Part shown: piece by piece, positions 6,624 through 12,143 of the stretch
Numbering within the stretch: position 1 is the first letter of the stretch
Layout of the letters: each line of letters opens with the position of its first letter
Source: an uncultured beta proteobacterium
Lineage (GTDB): Bacteria; Pseudomonadota; Gammaproteobacteria; Burkholderiales; Burkholderiaceae_C
Reading direction: 5' to 3'
Length of the DNA: 12,143 nt
Assembly (NCBI GenBank): GCA_903885415.1
Contig: CAISIP010000302.1
Span: 1-12,143 of the forward strand
The notes under the pieces: generated by a model
Database searches by the model: none
Told to the model about the DNA's origin: nothing
Seen by the model: the letters and a program-made list of their open reading frames with translations, nothing else
Program-made: the position numbers and the translations under genes

Positions 6624-6632
6624 AATCATACT
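6612..6632. promoter_or_regulatory. LysR-type box in the lysR-soxB intergenic region
   Basis: AGTAT-N11-ATACT is a perfect inverted repeat with the T-N11-A spacing recognised by LysR-type regulators. It sits in an AT-rich patch inside otherwise GC-rich DNA, one base from the regulator's upstream ATG and 60 bases before the chosen soxB start. In this position it could serve autoregulation of lysR and activation of the sox operon together. The same AGTATTAT arm recurs upstream of the importer operon at 5490-5510. Confidence 0.7.
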
Positions 6633-6692
6633 CATTGGCATGCGGTGTGAATGTGCTTGCAGGAGTGGCGCAACGGCTTCGATACTTCGCGC

Positions 6693-7946
6693 ATGCGCTA
6701 TTCGGTCTTCTCCCTGGCAAAGCAAGCCCTTCGCGGGCACCTGGACTGGCCGCTGGCTTGGCGAGATCCGGCGCCGAAGAAGCACTATGACGTCATCGTT
6801 GTCGGCGGCGGCGGACACGGACTGGCGACTGCTTTTTACCTCGCCAAGAACCATGGCATCCGAAATGTGGCGGTTCTTGAAAAGGGCTGGATCGGTGGCG
6901 GCAACACCGGACGTAACACGACGATTATTCGATCGAATTACATGCTCGACGCGAACGCGCATTTTTACGAGTGGTCGCTGAAGCTGTGGGAACAGTTGTC
7001 GCAGGAGATCAACTACAACGTCATGTTCAGCCCCCGTGGGGTTTTGAATCTGGCGCACACCGAGTCGCAGCGTGACCAGTATTTCCGGCGCGGAAATCAA
7101 ATGCTGCTCAATGGGATTGACGCCGAATGGATGAGCCGGGAAGAAATTGCCCGCTTCGTACCGCACCTGGACTGCTCCGAAAATACCCGCTTTCCCGTGC
7201 TGGGGGGGCTGATGCAACGCCGAGGCGGAACTGCCCGCCATGACGCCGTAGCCTGGGGGTATGCACGGGCGGCCTCCGATCTCGGCGTGGACATCATCCA
7301 AAACTGCGAGGTACAGGGGCTGATCCGCGAGGGCAACCGGATCGTCGCCGTGGACACCTCCCGGGGCCGCATTAAGGCCGGCCAGGTCGGCATAGCGGTC
7401 GCCGGGAATACAGGTCGACTCGCGGCCATGGCAGGACTCAAGCTACCTATAGAGAGCCATGTATTGCAGGCTTTCGTGTCGGAGCCGCTCAAGCCGATTC
7501 TGAACACCGTTGTGACCTACGGTGCCGGGCATTTCTACATCAGCCAGTCCGATAAGGGCGAGCTCGTGATGGGGGGCGACCTGGATTTCTACCCTAGTTA
7601 TTCACAAAAGGGGAATCTGCCAATCATTGAAGAGGCCGTATCGGCGGGGCTGCAAATGTTTCCCATCCTGTCTCGCGTGCGCATGCTCCGGCACTGGGGC
7701 GGGATTATGGACATGACGCTTGATGGCAGTCCAATCATTGCCAAGACACCGATCGACAACTTCTACATCAATGGCGGATGGTGCTACGGCGGCTTCAAGG
7801 CGACTCCCGCATCGGGATGGGTCTTTGCCCATACGCTGGCGAACGACGCGCCCCATGAACTCAACCGCGCACACTCGCTGGAGCGCTTCGAAACCGGAGC
7901 GGTCATCGACGACAAAGGTGCCGGGCCGACCGCGCAGTGGCATTGA
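6693..7946 (+). CDS. soxB: sarcosine oxidase beta subunit
   Basis: This 417-residue FAD/FMN subunit carries the site where sarcosine (N-methylglycine) is oxidised in the heterotetrameric SoxABGD enzyme, in the cytoplasm. The dinucleotide-binding motif YDVIVVGGGGHGLATAFYLA lies at 32-51. The family block EKGWIGGGNTGRNTTIIRSN follows (63-82). H183 in GGTARHDAVAWGYARA matches the histidine that carries covalent FMN in characterised enzymes (alignment by eye). The C-terminal block IDNFYINGGWCYGGFKATPASG (354-375) is typical of the family. I chose the ATG at 6693 because MRYSVFSLAKQALRGH is the usual family start. An in-frame ATG at 6651 would add 14 residues. Neither has a clear Shine-Dalgarno sequence. 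It is the first gene of the soxBDAG operon, divergent from lysR. Confidence 0.95.
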   Translation: MRYSVFSLAKQALRGHLDWPLAWRDPAPKKHYDVIVVGGGGHGLATAFYLAKNHGIRNVAVLEKGWIGGGNTGRNTTIIRSNYMLDANAHFYEWSLKLWEQLSQEINYNVMFSPRGVLNLAHTESQRDQYFRRGNQMLLNGIDAEWMSREEIARFVPHLDCSENTRFPVLGGLMQRRGGTARHDAVAWGYARAASDLGVDIIQNCEVQGLIREGNRIVAVDTSRGRIKAGQVGIAVAGNTGRLAAMAGLKLPIESHVLQAFVSEPLKPILNTVVTYGAGHFYISQSDKGELVMGGDLDFYPSYSQKGNLPIIEEAVSAGLQMFPILSRVRMLRHWGGIMDMTLDGSPIIAKTPIDNFYINGGWCYGGFKATPASGWVFAHTLANDAPHELNRAHSLERFETGAVIDDKGAGPTAQWH

Positions 7947-7963
7947 TACCGCGACACTGATCC

Positions 7964-8236
7964 ATGCAGAAAATCAACTGTAGTTTTTGTGGTCTACGCG
8001 ACCAATCTGAATTTACCTATGTCCGCGAGATGGCACCCGTTCCCATGCTGGACGCAAGCACTGCGGATTGGCAGCGATATGTCTACGACCGCGACAACCC
8101 CTGCGGCCCGCACATGGAATGGTGGCACCATAACCATGGCTGCCGGCAGTTGCTGGCGATCGAACGCGATACACGCACGCATGAGGTGCTCAACGTCAGC
8201 CCGGCGCGGACTAGCGCCAGTAAGGCAGCAACATGA
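7964..8236 (+). CDS. soxD: sarcosine oxidase delta subunit
   Basis: This small (90-residue) zinc-binding subunit of heterotetrameric sarcosine oxidase is structural rather than catalytic. The zinc ligands are visible as C6 and C9 (CSFCG) plus a histidine (probably H56) and C60 in the HHNHGCR block. The patterns NPCGPHMEWWHHNHGCR and RDTRTHEV are typical of SoxD. It starts 17 bases after soxB with no strong ribosome binding site. Its TGA overlaps the soxA ATG (ATGA, 8233-8236), which ties its translation to the large subunit. Confidence 0.93.
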   Translation: MQKINCSFCGLRDQSEFTYVREMAPVPMLDASTADWQRYVYDRDNPCGPHMEWWHHNHGCRQLLAIERDTRTHEVLNVSPARTSASKAAT

Positions 8237-11229
8237 GCACCGGGCAAATCTATCGACTACCTGCGGGTGGCCGCATCGACCGTAGCCACCCCCTGCAATT
8301 CCGCTTTGATAACCAGTCGTACCAGGGATTTGCCGGGGATACCCTCGCCTCCGCATTGCTTGCCAACGGGGTAAAACTGGTCGGACGAAGTTTCAAGTAC
8401 CACCGCCGCCGCGGCATCTACAGCGCAGGGCCGGAGGAACCAAACGCCTTGATGCAACTGCACGAGGGGTCTCGAACCGAGCCCAACAGCCGGGCGACCA
8501 TGGCCGAACTGCACGACGGCATGCTGGCATACAGCCAAAACCGCTGGCCATCTCTTGCATTCGACTGGCGCGCCATCAATCAGCGATTTTCAGCGTTGAT
8601 GCCGGCGGGCTTCTATTACAAAACTTTCATGTGGCCCGCCCGGCTATGGATGTTTTACGAAGAGCAAATTCGAAAGGCCGCCGGACTGGGCTGCTCGCCG
8701 TTGGTCGCCGACCCTGACCGCTATGCCTTCGAGTACGCGCACTGCGATGTGCTGGTTGCAGGAAGTGGCCCGGCCGGGCTGTCGGCGGCATTGGCCGCTG
8801 CACGGAGCGGCGCGCGGGTTGTTCTGGCCGACGAGCGGGCCGAGCTCGGGGGCTCAGCGCTTTGGGAACGCGACACCATCGACGGACTGCCTGCCGAGGA
8901 GTGGGCGATCCGGACGCTGCGGGACTTGGTCGCGATGCCCAATGTGCGACTACTCGCACGCAGCACGGTATTTGGCGTTTACGACCACAACCTGATCGCG
9001 ATCGCCGAGCGCGTAACCGATCACCTCGGTGCGACTTCGGCTCACCTACCACGACAGCGCCTGATTCACCTGCGAGCCTGCCGAGTCGTCATGGCAACCG
9101 GCAGCATTGAGCGACCACTGGTGTTCGCCGACAACGACAAGCCCGGCGTGATGCTTGCTGCTGCCTTGCGCTGTTACGCCAATCAGTATGCGGTTCTGCC
9201 TGGCCGACATATCACCATTTTCACAAACAACAACGACGCCTACCGCAGCGCATTCGACGCCCTCAGAGCAGGTGCGCTGTCGATGCGAATTGTCGACACG
9301 CGCAGCAGCATCGACCCGAAGTTGGTGGAGCGCGTGGTTGCGGCTGGCATCCGGCATCATGCCAACGCGATTGTTGGCGCAGTGCACGGGAAGTCCGTCG
9401 AAGCGATCGATGTATTCGAGCGCGGCGGTGCGCGACTGGGGCGTTTTGCGTGTGACCTGCTGGGCAGTTCGGGCGGCTGGAGTCCGAGCGTTCACCTGTT
9501 TTCTCAGTCTGGGGGGAAACTAAGTTTTGAGGGTGGCATCGGCGGCTTCATACCCCAGACGGAGGGCCCGGTTTTGGCTGCTGGCGCGGCAAACGGCGAG
9601 TTCAGGTTGGACATGGTGCTGTCGCAGGGCTATAGGGCCGGTATCGTCACAGCGGCGGCGGCCGGGTTCTCGGCGCCCGAAGGCTCCCTGCACCAGGCGC
9701 CGAGTTGCCCCGCCCAAAGCCCGACTTGGGCTGAGCCTCTTTGGCAAATCCCCGAGAATCAATCGCAGGGAAAGCGCTTTGTAGATATTCAGGATGACGT
9801 GACCGTCGAGGATATCGCTCTCGCCCATCGCGAGGGCTATCGTTCGGTGGAGCATTTGAAGAGGTACACGACGCTGGGGATGGGAACCGATCAAGGAAAG
9901 ACATCGAACGTCAACGGCCTAGCGATCATGGCCGAGCTACGCGGCGAGGCGATACCGGCAGTGGGCACCACAACGTTTCGTCCACCCTACACGCCAGTGG
10001 CCCTTGGCCTGTTTGCGGGCGCCGAGACCGGTACCCACCAGACACCGGTTCGACGCACACCCGTACATACATGGCATATGCTTCAAGGTGCCCCGTTGAC
10101 GACAGTAGGTCATTGGTTGCGGCCAAAGGCTTTCCCGCTGCAGGGAGAGTCATTTGATGCCGCCTGGAGACGGGAAAACCTGGCAGTTCGCCATGCCGTC
10201 GGGCTGGTTGATGTGGGAACCCTCGGAAAGATTGATCTGCAAGGCCCGGATGCGACTGAATTCCTCCAGCGGATTTATTGCAACAATTTCCGCAATCTGG
10301 CGATCGGCAAGCTGCGTTACGGCTTAATGCTGCGTGAGGACGGAATCGTTATGGACGACGGAACGGTGGCTCGCCTTTCCGAGCAGCACTATCTGTTGTC
10401 GACGACCACCGCAAACGCCGGAAAAGTGCAAAGCCAGCTCGAATGGCTTCTGCAAGTCGCCTGGCCCGACCTGCGCTGCCATGCGGTATCCGTCACCGAG
10501 CAGTTTGCACAATTTGCGCTAGCCGGGCCGCAAGCGCGCGCCGTGCTCGCAGCCCTGCTGCCGCGATGCGATGTATCCGACGCCGTACTCCCCCACCTGG
10601 GCCTGCTACAAACAGACATAGACGGCGAGTCAGTGCTGCTCTATCGCATGAGTTTTTCCGGTGAGCGGGCGTATGAAATCGCCATCGGGGCCGATTGCGG
10701 CGAGGCACTCTGGAAAAGGATACTGGCCTGCGGCGCCCCTTATGGCATCACGCCTTACGGTACCGAGGCCATGGGTGTGCTGCGAATCGAAAAAGGGCAT
10801 GTGGCTGGAAACGAACTCGATGGAAGGACGACCGCCGCAGACCTCGGACTTGGCAAACTGGTGCGCAAGTCTGGCGGATTTCAGGGTGCAGCGCTGGCAC
10901 AGCGCAGCGCCCTGACTGACCCGTCAAGGCCCGCCTTGATCGGGCTGGTGGCGGTCGATGGAATATCGACGATACGGGCGGGAAGCCAGTTGGTCGCAAG
11001 CGATTTTTCTACGCGCGAACCTGCACTTGTGGACAAGCAGGGCTTCGTTAGTTCGTCGACACCCAGTGCCTTCTTGGGTCACCCGATTGCGCTGGGCTTC
11101 CTTCGAGACGGTGCCTCCCGCTATGGTGAAGAGCTGGTCGCCGCATCACCGATTTCGGGAGAATTCACGCAAGTGCGCGTGGTATCGCCGGTTTTTGTAG
11201 ATTCCGACAACGGTCGATTGAAAGGCTGA
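8233..11229 (+). CDS. soxA: sarcosine oxidase alpha subunit
   Basis: This 998-residue subunit binds NAD(+), noncovalent FAD and tetrahydrofolate, and passes the methyl-derived formaldehyde equivalent to folate. In order, an N-terminal ferredoxin-like fold (about 20-100) contains no cysteine, so it holds no iron-sulfur cluster, as in known heterotetrameric enzymes. A pyridine-nucleotide oxidoreductase domain follows, with GSGPAGLSAALAAARSG (177-193) and MATGSIERP (287-295). Then comes the conserved linker DVTVEDIALAHREGYRSVEH (522-541) with RYTTLGMGTDQGKTSN (544-559). A GcvT-like folate-binding domain with its C-terminal barrel occupies about 610-990. The length is normal and the frame is intact. 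AAGG lies seven bases before the ATG. The products expected with SoxB are glycine, H2O2 and 5,10-methylene-tetrahydrofolate. A related secondary-amine substrate cannot be excluded. Confidence 0.95.
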   Translation: MSTGQIYRLPAGGRIDRSHPLQFRFDNQSYQGFAGDTLASALLANGVKLVGRSFKYHRRRGIYSAGPEEPNALMQLHEGSRTEPNSRATMAELHDGMLAYSQNRWPSLAFDWRAINQRFSALMPAGFYYKTFMWPARLWMFYEEQIRKAAGLGCSPLVADPDRYAFEYAHCDVLVAGSGPAGLSAALAAARSGARVVLADERAELGGSALWERDTIDGLPAEEWAIRTLRDLVAMPNVRLLARSTVFGVYDHNLIAIAERVTDHLGATSAHLPRQRLIHLRACRVVMATGSIERPLVFADNDKPGVMLAAALRCYANQYAVLPGRHITIFTNNNDAYRSAFDALRAGALSMRIVDTRSSIDPKLVERVVAAGIRHHANAIVGAVHGKSVEAIDVFERGGARLGRFACDLLGSSGGWSPSVHLFSQSGGKLSFEGGIGGFIPQTEGPVLAAGAANGEFRLDMVLSQGYRAGIVTAAAAGFSAPEGSLHQAPSCPAQSPTWAEPLWQIPENQSQGKRFVDIQDDVTVEDIALAHREGYRSVEHLKRYTTLGMGTDQGKTSNVNGLAIMAELRGEAIPAVGTTTFRPPYTPVALGLFAGAETGTHQTPVRRTPVHTWHMLQGAPLTTVGHWLRPKAFPLQGESFDAAWRRENLAVRHAVGLVDVGTLGKIDLQGPDATEFLQRIYCNNFRNLAIGKLRYGLMLREDGIVMDDGTVARLSEQHYLLSTTTANAGKVQSQLEWLLQVAWPDLRCHAVSVTEQFAQFALAGPQARAVLAALLPRCDVSDAVLPHLGLLQTDIDGESVLLYRMSFSGERAYEIAIGADCGEALWKRILACGAPYGITPYGTEAMGVLRIEKGHVAGNELDGRTTAADLGLGKLVRKSGGFQGAALAQRSALTDPSRPALIGLVAVDGISTIRAGSQLVASDFSTREPALVDKQGFVSSSTPSAFLGHPIALGFLRDGASRYGEELVAASPISGEFTQVRVVSPVFVDSDNGRLKG

Positions 11230-11233
11230 TGTG

Positions 11234-11875
11234 ATGGAACGCCAATCGGCAATAGCCGCGCACCCCTATATGCAGGCCGATCAACGCGTGGGGACTCCAT
11301 GGACAGGTGCTGCGCCGGTTTTCCTGTCCGAGCGTCGGCCCTTGGCGATCCTGCAAATCAGCGCATTTGCCCAGTCGTCAGACACGGCTGCAGCCGCGCT
11401 GGCCAGCGCCGTCGGGCTGCGCTTGCCGAACCCCAATCGCATGACCCGTGGTGTTGACAAGGACATCCGCAATATTGGGCCCGGCATCTGGCAGCTCATC
11501 GGCGCGCCGGGCGCCATCCCGTCCGCCGGTCTGCTGCGGGAAATGATGTCCGCACATGCAACGGTAGTCGATCTCAGCCATGCGCGCACCGCTTTTGTGC
11601 TGAGCGGTCCAGCGGCGGCCCGCGTCTTGGCGCAACACTGCAGCTTGGACCTTGGCATGGATCATTTCCCAATGCACAGCGCCACGAATACCCGATTCGG
11701 GCACATCGGAATGACACTCTCTCGAGCCAGTGCACAAAGCGAATTTGAACTGTTAGTGTTTCGGGGATACGCAGAGTTCGTGCTGGAAGCGTTACTAGAA
11801 GCCGGCAAAGAATTTGGCATGCAAGTCAACGCAAGAGCCCCTGCGGGGAAACAAGGAGAAAAAAGTTGTCCATGA
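11234..11875 (+). CDS. soxG: sarcosine oxidase gamma subunit
   Basis: This 213-residue subunit of heterotetrameric sarcosine oxidase resembles part of the GcvT fold. VVDLSHARTAFVLSGPAAAR, then CSLDL, MDHFP and RFGHIGMTLSR follow the SoxG pattern. The C-terminal EFELLVFRGYAEFVLEALLEAG block also fits. The ATG at 11234 lies four bases after the soxA stop, with AAGG nine bases upstream; the GTG immediately before it (11231) is an alternative start. The tail after about residue 200 is basic and polar, and its coding sequence holds the ribosome binding site of the next gene. The TGA overlaps the next gene's ATG. Confidence 0.9.
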   Translation: MERQSAIAAHPYMQADQRVGTPWTGAAPVFLSERRPLAILQISAFAQSSDTAAAALASAVGLRLPNPNRMTRGVDKDIRNIGPGIWQLIGAPGAIPSAGLLREMMSAHATVVDLSHARTAFVLSGPAAARVLAQHCSLDLGMDHFPMHSATNTRFGHIGMTLSRASAQSEFELLVFRGYAEFVLEALLEAGKEFGMQVNARAPAGKQGEKSCP

Positions 11876-12143
11876 AATCGCACTACCGGGTTGTCGTGAT
11901 TGGTGGTGGGGTTGTGGGGGCTAGCGTCCTGTACCACCTCACCAAGAAGGGCTGGCGCGACGTCGTCCTCCTCGAACGCCTGGAACTGACATCGGGCTCG
12001 ACCTGGCACGCTGCGGGGGGAATGCACACGGTCAACGGCGATCCGAATGTAGCCAAGTTGCAGCAGTACTCGATCAACCTGTACAAGGAAATAGAAGAAA
12101 TATCGGGGCAGTCGGTTGGCCTGCACATGACCGAGGGGCTGAT
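11872..12143 (+). CDS. FAD-dependent N-methyl amine dehydrogenase (dimethylglycine/sarcosine dehydrogenase type), 5' part
   Basis: The first 90 codons are visible before the window ends. RVVVIGGGVVGASVLYHLTK is an N-terminal FAD-binding motif, and LLERLELTSGSTWHAAGG is the hallmark of the dimethylglycine/sarcosine dehydrogenase group. Its members carry an N-terminal DAO domain and often a C-terminal GcvT folate domain, for a total of about 800 residues. The ATG at 11872 overlaps the soxG stop (ATGA). An in-frame TTG at 11866 sits seven bases after AAGGAG (11853-11858), better spaced than the 13 bases to the ATG, so translation may begin two codons earlier. It most likely acts next to SoxBDAG in stepwise N-demethylation. 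Dimethylglycine as substrate is an inference. Confidence 0.85.
   Translation, partial: MKSHYRVVVIGGGVVGASVLYHLTKKGWRDVVLLERLELTSGSTWHAAGGMHTVNGDPNVAKLQQYSINLYKEIEEISGQSVGLHMTEGL

Noticed and set aside
6459..7301. 280-codon minus-strand open frame across the lysR start and soxB
   Set aside because: It covers the lysR-soxB intergenic region and runs antisense to the conserved FAD motifs of soxB. The translation shows no family signature.
8290..8535. [2Fe-2S] ferredoxin domain at the SoxA N-terminus
   Set aside because: The ferredoxin-like fold is suggested by sequence, but the region has no cysteine (the first is C154), so no cluster can bind. This matches known sarcosine oxidase alpha subunits.
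8627..9495. Long minus-strand open frames inside soxA
   Set aside because: They lie within an intact 998-residue soxA frame with all domains in order, and their composition is typical of shadow frames.

Overview
The window looks like part of a GC-rich proteobacterial chromosome. A betaproteobacterium of the Burkholderiales type is my best guess, from the style of the exonuclease, glutathione peroxidase and transporter genes; no marker gene proves it. I see no mobile element, CRISPR array, rRNA or tRNA.

Layout: (1) Positions 2-49 carry the last codons of an unidentified plus-strand gene. (2) Positions 160-1458 (minus) hold two housekeeping-type genes: a secreted or periplasmic glutathione peroxidase, then a DEDDy 3'-5' exonuclease. 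(3) Positions 1632-5411 (minus) form an amino-acid-type ABC importer operon, in order of transcription: binding protein, permease, permease, YbaK/ProX-type prolyl-tRNA deacylase, ATPase. Three of the four junctions overlap or are very close. A hairpin followed by a T8 run lies downstream of the ATPase. (4) Positions 5600-6610 (minus) encode a LysR-type regulator. (5) From 6693 to the window end (plus), divergent from the regulator, lies a heterotetrameric sarcosine oxidase operon soxBDAG, followed by the start of a second FAD-dependent amine dehydrogenase of the dimethylglycine/sarcosine dehydrogenase kind.

How the parts fit: SoxBDAG oxidatively demethylates an N-methyl amino acid (classically sarcosine), giving glycine, H2O2 and 5,10-methylene-tetrahydrofolate. 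The extra dehydrogenase could act one step earlier (dimethylglycine to sarcosine) or on a related N-methylated compound. The importer is of the polar-amino-acid class and would supply the substrate. The two arms are tied together by a matching pair of LysR-type boxes that I found by reading the intergenic regions. AGTAT-N11-ATACT lies between lysR and soxB, and nearly the same sequence lies upstream of the binding-protein gene. The most unusual element is the stand-alone prolyl-tRNA editing enzyme inside the importer operon. It suggests quality control against a proline-like or N-alkyl amino acid, or alanine, that reaches tRNA(Pro) during growth on the imported substrate. That link is a hypothesis.
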